From NCBI GenBank assembly GCA_025929895.1, contig JAICPI010000021.1:1-42980 (forward strand): a DNA stretch of 42,980 bases. Reading direction: 5' to 3'. Each line of letters starts with the position of its first letter. The first letter of the stretch is position 1. Source of the DNA: Thermoleophilia bacterium. GTDB taxonomy: Bacteria > Actinomycetota > Thermoleophilia > Gaiellales > Gaiellaceae. The notes under the pieces were generated by a model, which was not told the DNA's origin, searched no databases, and saw only the letters and a program-made list of their open reading frames with translations. The position numbers were made by a program, and so were the translations under genes. Below are positions 33,621-40,499 of the stretch, one piece after another.

Positions 33621-34507
33621 GGGTCCTCGTCACCGGAGGCACGGGCTTCGTCGGCCCGGCGGTGGTGCGCTCGATCGTCGAGGCCGGGCACGACGTCCGC
33701 GCGCTCGCGCGCAGCCGCGCGAGCGGGTCGAACGCCGCGGCACTCGGGGCGGAGGTCGTCGAAGGCGACATGACGGACGCGGCGAGCCTGCGCATCGCGG
33801 TGCAGGGCGTCGACGCCGTCGTCCACCTCGTAGCCATCAGGCAGGGACGGGCCGAGCAGTTCGAGCGGATCATGGTCGGGGGCACCCGCGACCTGCTCGC
33901 GGCCGCGAAGGAGGTCGGCGTCGCGCGCTTCGTGCAGATGAGCGCGCTCGGCGTGACCGAGGAGACCAAGGACCTCGTCCCCTACTACGGCGCCAAGTGG
34001 GAGGAGGAGCTGCTCGTCGCGGGCTCCGGCCTGCCCTACGTCATGTTCCGCCCGAGCTTCATCTTCGGCCCGGAAGGCGGGATCCTCTCGACGTTCAGGA
34101 AGATCGCCAAGGTCGCGCCCGTGACGCCGATCCCCGGCGCCGGCACCCAGCGGATCCAGCCGATCTGGATCGACGACCTCGCGGCGTACTTCGCGCAGAG
34201 CCTGACGAAGGCCGAGGCGACGAACCGGACGTTCGAGCTCGGCGGCCCCGACACGGTGACGTGGAACGAGTTCTGGGAGCGGCTCAAGCGGGCGCTCCGC
34301 GTCCGGCGCCCGAGCATCCACATGCCGATGGCGTTCATGCGCGCGAACGCGCTCGTCACCGAGCGCCTGCCGGGGAACATCCCTCTCACGCGCGACCTCC
34401 TGAAGATGCTCGAGGCCGGGGACAACGTCGTCACGAACGACCACGCGGTCGAGACGTTCGGGATCCCCCTCGTCCCGCTCGACGAGCAACTGCGCCGCGC
34501 GGCGTGA
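33617..34507 (+). CDS. NAD(P)-binding protein, NDUFA9/SDR-like atypical family
   Basis: 296 residues. The Rossmann motif is at the very start: [25 protein letters not shown], then ALAR. Further signs are [62 protein letters not shown] and [13 protein letters not shown], matching the NDUFA9-like, NmrA-related atypical SDRs. The usual YxxxK is represented by Y-x-x-x-K in YYGAKWE. Relatives act on quinone or lipid metabolism, or only bind NADPH; no specific reaction is claimed. GTG start at 33617 overlaps the dcd stop and the stop overlaps the MMPL start. Confidence 0.87.
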   Translation: MRVLVTGGTGFVGPAVVRSIVEAGHDVRALARSRASGSNAAALGAEVVEGDMTDAASLRIAVQGVDAVVHLVAIRQGRAEQFERIMVGGTRDLLAAAKEVGVARFVQMSALGVTEETKDLVPYYGAKWEEELLVAGSGLPYVMFRPSFIFGPEGGILSTFRKIAKVAPVTPIPGAGTQRIQPIWIDDLAAYFAQSLTKAEATNRTFELGGPDTVTWNEFWERLKRALRVRRPSIHMPMAFMRANALVTERLPGNIPLTRDLLKMLEAGDNVVTNDHAVETFGIPLVPLDEQLRRAA

Positions 34508-36636
34508 GCCTGACCGAGAGCATCGCGCGCGCGTGCGCCGCGCATCCCGGGCGGACGTTCGCGGCGTGGGCGCTCGTGCTCGCCGCGTCGATCCTGGCGA
34601 TCGCGCTCCTGCTGAGCGGACTGACCACCGATGCCGTCGTGACCGGGGACCCGGAGTCTGCGAGGGCCGAGCGGCTGTACCAACAAGAGTTCCCGCCGGA
34701 CCCGCAGCGCGAGTTCACGGACGTGATCGTCGTGCGCTCGGACGACCTGACGGTCGACGACGAGGAGTTTCGGCGCACGGTCGACCAGCTCGAGCGCGAC
34801 GCTCGCAACAGCGCCGCACTGGTCAGCTCGCGCACCTACTACGGCACGAACGACCGAACGCTCGTCTCGGCCGATCGGCACGCCACGCTCGTGCCCGTCT
34901 TCGTGCGCGACGACGAGGCCGTCGCCGACGTGATCTCGCTCGTCGACGACGTGGACGGAGAGGAGCGATTCGACGCAGCGATCACGGGCAACCAGACCAC
35001 CGACCACGACTTCAACCATCTCTCCGAGCGCGACCTCCAGGAGGGCGAGCTCCAGTTCGGGCTGCCGGCCGCGCTCCTTATCCTGCTGCTCGTCTTCGGC
35101 GCCGTCGTCGCCGGTCTGATCCCGCTGCTGATGGCGGCGGTCTCGATCGTCGTCGCGCTCGGGCTCGTCGCGCTCGTGTCGACGCAGTTCGAGCTCTCGA
35201 TCTTCATCGTGAACATGCTGACCGGCATGGGCCTCGCGCTCGGGATCGACTACTCGCTGTTCGTGATCTCGCGCTACCGCGAGGAGCGCGCCGGCGGCCG
35301 CGGTCCCGACGCGGCCATCGCCGCCGCTGGCGCGACCGCGAGCCGCGCGGTGCTCTTCAGCGGGACGGCGTTCGTGATCGCGCTGCTCGGGATGCTGATC
35401 GTGCCGACGACGATCATGCGCAGCCTCGCGCTCGGCGCGATCCTCGTCGGGCTCGTCTCGGTCGTCGCGGCCCTGACTTTGCTCCCGGCGCTGCTCGGCG
35501 TGCTGCACGACCGAGTCGACTCGATCCGGATCCCCTTCATCGGCCGGGGGAACGCCGAGGGACGGTTCTGGGGGGCCGTGATCGACCGCGTGCTGCGACG
35601 GCCCGCGCTCAGCCTCGCGCTCGCCACCGGCCTCCTGCTCGCGGCGGCCGTCCCGGCGCTGGGGCTGACGATCGGCGCGAGCGGCGTGAGCACGCTCCCG
35701 GACGACCTCGCCTCGAAGCGCGGCTTCGAGGCCCTCCAGCGCGACTTCCCGGCCGCCGGCACGGATCCCGTCTTCGTGGTGACCGAGACCGAGGAGGGCG
35801 AGCGCGTCCTCCGGGCCGAGCAGGAGCGCCTCGGCCGGGACCCGCGCTTCGGCGCCGTCGACCTGGCGAACGGCCGCGTGCTGACGGCCTACCCGCGCGG
35901 CGACGAGGTGTCGGACGAGGCGGTCGCCGCGGTGCGGGACCTGCGCGAGCGGATCGACACGCCCGGCGTGTACGTCGGCGGGACGACCTCGGAGAACATC
36001 GACTACTTCGACGCGGTCACGGACCCGGCGCCGCTCGTGTTCGCGTTCGTGCTCGGCCTGACGCTGATCCTGCTCACGGTCGCGTTCCGCTCGATCGCGG
36101 TTGCGCTCACGGCGATCGCGTTGAACCTGCTCTCGGTCGGCGCCGCCTACGGGCTGCTCGTGCTCGTGTTCCAGCACGGGTTCGCGACCGAGCTGCTCGG
36201 CTTCCAGCAGGTGGACGCGATCGACGCGTGGGTGCCGCTCTTCCTCTTCTCGGTCCTGTTCGGGCTCTCGATGGACTACCAGGTGTTCCTGCTCAGCAGG
36301 ATCCGCGAGCGCTACGACCGGACGCGCGAGACGCGCGACGCGGTCCGCTGGGGCGTCGCCTCGACCGCGCGCATCATCACCGGCGCGGCGCTGATCATCG
36401 TCGCGGTCTTCGCCGGCTTCGCGCGCGGCGACCTGGTCATGTTCCAGCAGATGGGCTTCGGCGTCGCCGTCGCGCTGCTGATCGACGCGACGATCATCCG
36501 CAGCGTCCTGCTTCCGAGCCTGATGGCGCTCCTCGGCGAGCGCAACTGGTACCTGCCGCGCTGGCTCGACTGGATTCCGCACCTCGAGGTCGAAGGGCAT
36601 GCGGCTTCGGAGTCGAACTCCCCGGCGTCAACCTGA
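34504..36636 (+). CDS. MMPL/RND-family transporter
   Basis: 710 residues, two homologous halves, each with one leading helix, a large external loop, then five helices: twelve spans in all. Family marks are NMLTGMGLALGIDYSLFVISRYREE (first half) and LFSVLFGLSMDYQVFLLSRIRE (second half), with the GxDYS/SMDYQ proton-relay aspartates, and RAVLFSGTAFVIALLGM and ARIITGAALIIVAVF. MmpL proteins export lipids or other hydrophobic molecules by proton motive force. The long C-terminal cytosolic tail of mycobacterial MmpLs is missing. GTG start at 34504 overlaps the preceding stop. The cargo is unknown. Confidence 0.92.
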   Translation: MSLTESIARACAAHPGRTFAAWALVLAASILAIALLLSGLTTDAVVTGDPESARAERLYQQEFPPDPQREFTDVIVVRSDDLTVDDEEFRRTVDQLERDARNSAALVSSRTYYGTNDRTLVSADRHATLVPVFVRDDEAVADVISLVDDVDGEERFDAAITGNQTTDHDFNHLSERDLQEGELQFGLPAALLILLLVFGAVVAGLIPLLMAAVSIVVALGLVALVSTQFELSIFIVNMLTGMGLALGIDYSLFVISRYREERAGGRGPDAAIAAAGATASRAVLFSGTAFVIALLGMLIVPTTIMRSLALGAILVGLVSVVAALTLLPALLGVLHDRVDSIRIPFIGRGNAEGRFWGAVIDRVLRRPALSLALATGLLLAAAVPALGLTIGASGVSTLPDDLASKRGFEALQRDFPAAGTDPVFVVTETEEGERVLRAEQERLGRDPRFGAVDLANGRVLTAYPRGDEVSDEAVAAVRDLRERIDTPGVYVGGTTSENIDYFDAVTDPAPLVFAFVLGLTLILLTVAFRSIAVALTAIALNLLSVGAAYGLLVLVFQHGFATELLGFQQVDAIDAWVPLFLFSVLFGLSMDYQVFLLSRIRERYDRTRETRDAVRWGVASTARIITGAALIIVAVFAGFARGDLVMFQQMGFGVAVALLIDATIIRSVLLPSLMALLGERNWYLPRWLDWIPHLEVEGHAASESNSPAST

Positions 36637-36642
36637 AAGGAG
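36635..36642 (+). promoter_or_regulatory. Ribosome-binding site of the 62-residue membrane protein
   Basis: GAAAGGAG, 7 nt before the ATG at 36650; its first two bases are part of the TGA stop of the MMPL gene. It fixes the start of the small gene at 36650, not at the earlier ATG at 36599. Confidence 0.75.
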
Positions 36643-36649
36643 CTTGGCA

Positions 36650-36838
36650 ATGGCGTTCAGCTTGCGCCTGATCCTCCTGCTCGCCGCCGTCGTGCTGTTC
36701 GTGCTCTCCGTCTTCGTGGACAACCCGACGGATTGGTGGGCGTGGGGTCTCGCTGCGTTCGCCGCGGCGTTCCTCGTCACCGAAGGCGGCTGGGACCGCA
36801 GCTTCGGCGGCAGCGGGACGCGCACCGACCGCGTCTAG
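36650..36838 (+). CDS. Small two-helix membrane protein
   Basis: 62 residues. Two hydrophobic helices (about 4-22 LRLILLLAAVVLFVLSVFV, and 30-45 WAWGLAAFAAAFLVTE) are joined by a short DNPTDWW turn, with a polar tail GGWDRSFGGSGTRTDRV. The W-A-W-G-L-A pattern is frequent in small actinobacterial membrane proteins of unknown function. It follows the MMPL transporter by 13 nt with a good Shine-Dalgarno, and could be an accessory subunit, but that is only inferred from position. The intrinsic terminator just downstream faces the other strand. Confidence 0.75.
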   Translation: MAFSLRLILLLAAVVLFVLSVFVDNPTDWWAWGLAAFAAAFLVTEGGWDRSFGGSGTRTDRV

Positions 36839-36840
36839 GA

Positions 36841-36871
36841 AAAAGAACGGGGGCCGCGCGAGCGGCCCCCG
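36841..36871 (-). terminator. Intrinsic terminator on the minus strand
   Basis: Nine-base-pair GC stem (GGGGGCCGC / GCGGCCCCC, 36850-36858 with 36863-36871) closed by a TCGC loop, followed on the minus strand by GTTCTTTTT. On the plus strand the hairpin is not followed by a T-run, so it serves minus-strand transcripts. It is the only clear intrinsic terminator found in the window. Confidence 0.85.
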
Positions 36872-36911
36872 ATTCCCGATACCAGCGTCGAAGTGGTAGG
36901 GGCGTTTCCTA

Positions 36912-36929
36912 CCGGTCGGTACCGACCGG
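36912..36929. repeat. Perfect 18-bp palindrome
   Basis: CCGGTCGGTACCGACCGG reads the same on both strands. It may be a dimeric-protein operator or the stem of the candidate RNA. Flanked by GGTAGG/CCTACC pairs that could form competing structures. Confidence 0.7.
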
Positions 36930-36993
36930 CGGCGCGAGACGCGAGTCCCCCACGCTGGCTAGGCGATTCCCCGTGGGTCCCGGGGACACGTCC

Positions 36994-37035
36994 CTACCCG
37001 CTGGTACCTCCGCTGCCCGTACTGGAATCACTCAC
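36994..37035 (-). CDS. Possible 13-residue peptide ORF with strong RBS
   Basis: GTG start followed by codons for a Ser/Gly/Thr-rich peptide (MSDSSTGSGGTSG) and TAG. The ribosome-binding site AAAGGAGGTGGT is 7-10 nt upstream and is the strongest in the window. There is no other evidence of coding; an out-of-frame longer product is not supported. It may be a leader peptide for the RNA described at this locus. Confidence 0.3.
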   Translation of the reverse strand: MSDSSTGSGGTSG

Positions 37036-37067
37036 TGTCGGGACCACCTCCTTTCCGCGTTGCGAAG

Positions 37068-37073
37068 AATGTA
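37068..37073 (-). promoter_or_regulatory. -10 element (TACATT) of the candidate small RNA
   Basis: TANNNT on the minus strand just after the O-methyltransferase stop. A start site about 7 nt downstream would give a 26-nt leader that contains the Shine-Dalgarno. No clear -35. Confidence 0.35.
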
Positions 37074-37079
37074 GCGAAA

Positions 37080-37667
37080 TCACCGGAGGACGACCGACAG
37101 CTCGAGTCCGCGGTCGAGGGGCACCGTGGTGCTGACGAGGTCGGGGTCAGCCTGCCGGGCCGCGGAGTACGCCTCGAGCGCGTCGACGTGGGAGAGGACG
37201 TTGTCGGCCACGATCAACGCCCCGGGCTCGACCTTCCCGCGGGCGAGGCCGAAGAGCCGCTCGTAGTCCTCCTTCTCGGCGTCGATGAAGACGACGTCGA
37301 AGACGTCCTGCACCTGGGGGAGCGTCTCGAAGGCGTCGCCCTCGAGCAGGTCGGCCCACTCCCCGAGGCCGGCCTCGGCGACGTTTCGCCGCCAGTCCTC
37401 CGCCTTGCGCGGATCGTGCTCCAGTGAGAGCACGCGGCCCGAGAAGGAGCGCACGCCGGCAGCCCACCAGATCGTCGAGTAGCCGCGCGACGCGCCGAGC
37501 TCGAGCACGCCGCAGTCGTTCATCGGCGCGACGAGCGAGAAGAGGAACTGGCCCGTCGTGCGGGCGACCTGGCGTGAGCGATCCGCGGCCGGCACGCCGC
37601 GCGCACGCTCGTCGGCGTCCTCTGCCTCGAGCCGCGCGAGCACCTGGAGGACGCGGTCGTCCAGCAC
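37080..37667 (-). CDS. Class I SAM-dependent O-methyltransferase
   Basis: 195 residues with GTG start at 37667. The SAM-binding fold is visible: VLELGASRGYSTIWWA (motif I), GRVLSLEHDPRKAEDWRRN (motif II), ADLLEGDAFETLP and DVVFIDAEKEDYERL (the catechol/caffeoyl-CoA O-methyltransferase-like Asp site), then PGALIVADNVL and the final strand. The substrate cannot be predicted. The frame is open further upstream to 37961, but that part is antisense to the SRPBCC gene. GTG 37667 is preceded by TATCGT at 7 nt, so it is likely leaderless, and its -10 overlaps that of the divergent SRPBCC gene. Confidence 0.88.
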   Translation of the reverse strand: MLDDRVLQVLARLEAEDADERARGVPAADRSRQVARTTGQFLFSLVAPMNDCGVLELGASRGYSTIWWAAGVRSFSGRVLSLEHDPRKAEDWRRNVAEAGLGEWADLLEGDAFETLPQVQDVFDVVFIDAEKEDYERLFGLARGKVEPGALIVADNVLSHVDALEAYSAARQADPDLVSTTVPLDRGLELSVVLR

Positions 37668-37674
37668 GGGACGA

Positions 37675-37684
37675 ACGATAGGCT
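37675..37684. promoter_or_regulatory. Overlapping divergent -10 elements (O-methyltransferase / SRPBCC)
   Basis: Minus -10 TATCGT is the reverse complement of 37675-37680. Plus -10 TAGGCT is 37679-37684. They share TA at 37679-37680, and each ends exactly 7 nt before its GTG start (37667 and 37692). RNA polymerase could not occupy both at once. Confidence 0.5.
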
Positions 37685-37691
37685 CGGGCCG

Positions 37692-38165
37692 GTGATCGAG
37701 GTCGAGCACACCCTCGAGATCGAGCGGCCGGCCGACGAGGTGTTCGACTACCTCTCGAACGTCGCCCGACTCCCGGAGTGGCAGGAGAGCGCCGAGCGCG
37801 TCGAGGTGGAGGGCGAGCTTCGAGAGGGCGCGCGGTTCCGTGAGGTGCGGTCGTTCATGGGCCGGCGGGCGACGTCGACGGTCGAGGTGACGGAGTACCG
37901 ACGCCCGACCCGCTTCTCGCTGCACGTCGTCGAGGGGCCCGTGAAGTACGCGGTCGAGCACGCGCTCGAGGACCTCGGCGGCCGGACCCGCATCACCTTC
38001 GTCGCCCGTGGCGGAACCGATCGCATCCCGCGGCTGATGCGCGGCACCGTGCGCCGCATGGTCGAGCGGCAGTTCGTCAAGGATCTCGGGTCGCTCAAGC
38101 GCCGGCTCGAGGGCGCCGTCGCCGACTCATCGGCCACTACACGCGCTGGAGGTGCGTGTCCTTGA
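37692..38165 (+). CDS. SRPBCC (polyketide cyclase/dehydrase-like) protein
   Basis: 157 residues. The START-like fold is shown by the opening VEHTLEIERPADEVFDYLSNVARLPEWQES, EGARFREVRSFMGRR, VTEYRRPTRFSLHV and the long C-terminal helix RLMRGTVRRMVERQFVKDLGSLKRRLEG. Members bind lipids or other hydrophobic ligands in a central cavity; no catalytic function can be assigned. GTG start with a leaderless -10, divergent from the O-methyltransferase. The last 29 nt overlap the convergent DUF4260 gene, so the C-terminal tail after RRLEG is probably incidental. Confidence 0.88.
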   Translation: MIEVEHTLEIERPADEVFDYLSNVARLPEWQESAERVEVEGELREGARFREVRSFMGRRATSTVEVTEYRRPTRFSLHVVEGPVKYAVEHALEDLGGRTRITFVARGGTDRIPRLMRGTVRRMVERQFVKDLGSLKRRLEGAVADSSATTRAGGACP

Positions 38166-38487
38166 AGGCCGACGGATACTTGAGGCCGTAGCCGATCGCG
38201 CGGTCGATCCCGATGTGGGAGAGCCAGATCAGCGCGAGCTGGATCGCGGGCCCGGAGCCCGCCACCACGCCGACGACCCCGAGCGCGACCGGCCACCCCT
38301 CGAAGTGCGTCAGGTCGTACGCGACCGCTCCGGCCCGACTGCCCGCGAGGTAGCCGAGCGCACCGAGGTCTGGCGCGAGCCAGAGGAGGACGAGCGCGAG
38401 CCAGGAGTACCCCTGGTCGAAGTAGAGCACGAGCGCGGCGGCGGCGACCGCGACACCCTCGAGGCGCAGCGCGAGCCGGACGGTCAG
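38137..38487 (-). CDS. DUF4260 membrane protein, probable CTG start
   Basis: 116 residues. The family pattern is clear: RLALRLEGVAVAAAALVLY, LWLAPDLGALGYLAG, GAVAYDLTHFEGWPVALG and IWLSHIGIDRAIGYGLKYPSAFKDTHLQRV, with about four hydrophobic helices. Function of DUF4260 is unknown. No ATG, GTG or TTG lies between the Rieske stop and the first conserved residues; the first in-frame GTG is inside helix 1. CTG at 38487 overlaps the Rieske stop as CTGA, so translation very likely starts there. It is the second CTG start in the window. The gene is coupled to the SUF operon by this overlap. Confidence 0.82.
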   Translation of the reverse strand: MTVRLALRLEGVAVAAAALVLYFDQGYSWLALVLLWLAPDLGALGYLAGSRAGAVAYDLTHFEGWPVALGVVGVVAGSGPAIQLALIWLSHIGIDRAIGYGLKYPSAFKDTHLQRV

Positions 38488-38798
38488 GAGACGTCGACCT
38501 TCACGTAGCCGTCCTCGACCACGACGGCGAACGTGTCGACAGGCTCGAACGCAGGCAACGTCAGCGGAACCCCCGAACGGATGTCGAAGTTCGAGCCGTG
38601 GCGCGGGCAGACGACGACGCAGGTGTCGCGGTCCCACTCGCCCTCGCACAGGGGCCCGTCGTCGTGCGAGCAGCGGTCCTCGATCGCGAAGTACTCGCCG
38701 TTGCAGTTGTAGACGCCGACAGTGAGCGGCCCGACCGGGACCAGCTTCATCGACCCCGGCTGCAGCTCGTCGACGGGGCAGACGTCGATCAGCGCCAC
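38484..38798 (-). CDS. Rieske-type [2Fe-2S] ferredoxin of the SUF operon
   Basis: 104 residues. Cluster ligands are Cys43/His45 (CSH) and Cys64/His67 (CPRH); the surrounding DRCSHDDGPLCEGEWD and VVCPRHGSNFDIRSG follow the bacterial Rieske ferredoxin pattern, and VEDGYVKVDV ends the fold. Such proteins are often annotated as non-haem dioxygenase ferredoxin subunits, but this one sits 4 nt after sufU; Rieske genes occur with actinobacterial suf operons, so it may serve cluster assembly or electron delivery. GTG start. The stop overlaps the DUF4260 start. Confidence 0.9.
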   Translation of the reverse strand: MALIDVCPVDELQPGSMKLVPVGPLTVGVYNCNGEYFAIEDRCSHDDGPLCEGEWDRDTCVVVCPRHGSNFDIRSGVPLTLPAFEPVDTFAVVVEDGYVKVDVS

Positions 38799-38802
38799 GT
38801 GC

Positions 38803-39237
38803 CTACTTCAGCTCGAGATCGTCGTCGCCCGCGATCCCCTGCGGCAGCGGCGTGCCCTTCGCCTTGTGCAGCGCGACCTTGAGCGTCGTCAGCCCGAGCA
38901 TCGCGCACTTGAGCCTGATCGGCGTGAGCGGGATCCCGATCTCCTCGAGCAGCTCGTCCTTGTCGAGCACGGCGACGTCGGAGGCACGCTTGCCCTGCAC
39001 CATCTCGGTCAGCATCGACGTAGCCGCCTGCGAGATCGCGCACCCGCGCCCGGCGAACTTGACCTCGTCGATCGTCTCCTGGTCCTCGGCGAAGCGCACG
39101 TAGATCGAGACCTCGTCCCCGCAGAGCGGGTTCATCCCCTCGGCGCCGGCGTCGGGATCGTCCATCGTCCCGTGGCCGCGCGGGTTCTTGTAGTGGTCGA
39201 GGATCACCTCGCGGTAGAGCTGGTCGAACTCGCTCAT
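38803..39237 (-). CDS. sufU: SufU-type Fe-S assembly sulfurtransferase
   Basis: 144 residues. SufU accepts persulfide sulfur from SufS, with zinc at its site. The three ligand cysteines are Cys39 (NPLCGDEV, with Asp41), Cys66 (GRGCAISQAATSML) and Cys111 (RLKCAMLGL). The insertion between Cys66 and Cys111 that separates SufU from IscU is present (QGKRASDVAVLDKDELLEEIG). The stop and start TGATG overlap couples it to sufS. It is part of the actinobacterial SUF system; sufBCD are not in this window. Confidence 0.95.
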   Translation of the reverse strand: MSEFDQLYREVILDHYKNPRGHGTMDDPDAGAEGMNPLCGDEVSIYVRFAEDQETIDEVKFAGRGCAISQAATSMLTEMVQGKRASDVAVLDKDELLEEIGIPLTPIRLKCAMLGLTTLKVALHKAKGTPLPQGIAGDDDLELK

Positions 39238-40481
39238 CAGCCGAGCACCTTCTTGACGCGCTCGACGCCGGCCACGAGCCGGTCGATCTCGTCCGGGAGC
39301 GTGTAGAGGTAGAAGCTCGCCCGCGAGGTCGCCGCGACGCCGAGCCGGGTCATCAGCGGCTGCGTGCAGTGGTGGCCGGCGCGGATCGCGATCCCCTCCC
39401 AGTCGAGCACCTGCGCGACGTCGTGCGGATGGATGGCGCCGACGTTGAACGAGACGATCCCCGCCCGCCGTTCGGGCGGCGGCCCGTAGCAGATCACGCC
39501 TTCGATCCCGCCCAGCTGCTCGAGCGCGTACGCGAGGAGCTCGTGCTCGTGCTGCTCGATCGCGTCCAGCCCCACGTCGGTCAGGTAGTCGACGGCTGCG
39601 CCGAAGCCGACCGCCTCCGCGATCGCCGGCGTACCCGCCTCGAACTTGTACGGCAGCTCGTTCCAGCTCGTCCGGTCGAGCTTGACCGAGCGGATCATCT
39701 CGCCCCCGAGGTTGAACGGCGACATCGCCTCGAGCAGCTCGCGTCTCCCCCAGAGCGCGCCGACGCCCGAGGGACCGCACATCTTGTGCGACGAGATCGC
39801 GACGAAGTCGGCGCCGAGCGCCTGCACGTCGAGCGCCCGGTGCGGCGCAGCCTGGGCCGCGTCGACGACCATGATCGCGCCCTGCTCGTGCGCCCACGCG
39901 GCGAGGCGCTCCGACGGGTTGACGGTGCCGAGCGAGTTCGAGATCAGGTTGTTGGCGACGACTTTCACGTTGCCGGCGCTCGCGATCTCGTCGAGTGCGT
40001 CGAGGACGAGCTCGCCGGCGTCGTCGAAGGGGATCGCGCGGAACTCCGCGCCGGTCCGCTTCGCCACGTACTGCCAGGGGACGAAGTTCGAGTGGTGCTC
40101 GAGCTCGGTCACGACGACGACGTCGCCCGGCCCGAGGTTGTCGAGGCCCCAGGCGTACGCCACGAGGTTGATCCCCTCGGTCGCACTGCGGGTGAAGATC
40201 ACCTCGCGCTCGCTCGGCGCGTTCACGAACGCCGCCACCTTCGCCCGGGCGCCCTCGTAGCCGGCGGTGGCGTCCTCGGCGAGCCGGTAGACGCCGCGGT
40301 GGACGTTCGCGTACGAGGTCTCGTAGAACGTGCGCATCGCATCGAGCACCTGGCGGGGCTTCTGCGACGAGGCCGCGGAGTCGAGGTAGGCGAGCGGCTT
40401 TCCGTTCACCTCGCGCTCGAAGATCGGGAAATCGGCGCGCAGGCGGTGCGCGTCCAGCTTCGGGCGAGCCTCGACGGCCAT
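39237..40481 (-). CDS. sufS: SufS cysteine desulfurase
   Basis: 414 residues, group II PLP desulfurase that mobilises sulfur from cysteine for Fe-S clusters. Conserved parts are FPIFEREVNGKPLAYLDSAASSQKP, NVHRGVYRLAEDAT, FTRSATEGINLVA, VVVTELEHHSNFVPW, VDAAQAAPHRALDVQALGADFVAISSHKMCGP with the PLP lysine near residue 232, and RAGHHCTQPLM with the catalytic cysteine near residue 371. ATG 40481 is the first start that removes the antisense extension. TACCAT ends 6 nt upstream, so it is likely leaderless. Confidence 0.95.
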   Translation of the reverse strand: MAVEARPKLDAHRLRADFPIFEREVNGKPLAYLDSAASSQKPRQVLDAMRTFYETSYANVHRGVYRLAEDATAGYEGARAKVAAFVNAPSEREVIFTRSATEGINLVAYAWGLDNLGPGDVVVVTELEHHSNFVPWQYVAKRTGAEFRAIPFDDAGELVLDALDEIASAGNVKVVANNLISNSLGTVNPSERLAAWAHEQGAIMVVDAAQAAPHRALDVQALGADFVAISSHKMCGPSGVGALWGRRELLEAMSPFNLGGEMIRSVKLDRTSWNELPYKFEAGTPAIAEAVGFGAAVDYLTDVGLDAIEQHEHELLAYALEQLGGIEGVICYGPPPERRAGIVSFNVGAIHPHDVAQVLDWEGIAIRAGHHCTQPLMTRLGVAATSRASFYLYTLPDEIDRLVAGVERVKKVLG

Positions 40482-40486
40482 GCGCC

Positions 40487-40493
40487 TATGGTA
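40487..40493. promoter_or_regulatory. Symmetric divergent -10 element (sufS / HerA-like gene)
   Basis: Plus TATGGT (40487-40492) ends 7 nt before GTG 40500; minus TACCAT (reverse of 40488-40493) ends 6 nt before ATG 40481. The two hexamers overlap by five bases, and leaderless starts would be 19 bp apart, like known bidirectional promoters arising from -10 symmetry. Confidence 0.5.
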
Positions 40494-40499
40494 CGCGGC

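Larger units (their letters stand above)
36841..37061 (-). ncRNA. Candidate small RNA or short-peptide transcript
   Basis: A minus-strand unit in a gap without a recognised gene. TACATT (37068-37073) would start transcription near 37061. A very strong Shine-Dalgarno AAAGGAGGTGGT (plus 37043-37054) precedes a GTG at 37035 and a 13-codon ORF. Several small hairpins (GGTAGG...CCTACC, TACCA...TGGTA) and an 18-bp palindrome follow, then the terminator with its T-run. Length about 220 nt. It could be a leader-peptide or dual-function RNA, or just the 3' UTR of the O-methyltransferase, whose stop is at 37080. No known RNA family recognised. Confidence 0.45.

Noticed and set aside
37043-37054. Plus-strand ACCACCTCCTTT resembling the 16S rRNA 3' end
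   Set aside because: The bases around it do not match 16S rRNA; it is the complement of a strong Shine-Dalgarno.
36893-37135. 80-codon plus-strand ORF in the gap after the small membrane protein
   Set aside because: No RBS, no family pattern, and it runs antisense into the methyltransferase gene.
40488-40499. ATG at 40488 as start of the HerA-like gene
   Set aside because: It lies within the presumed -10 TATGGT; GTG 40500 gives the usual N-terminus.
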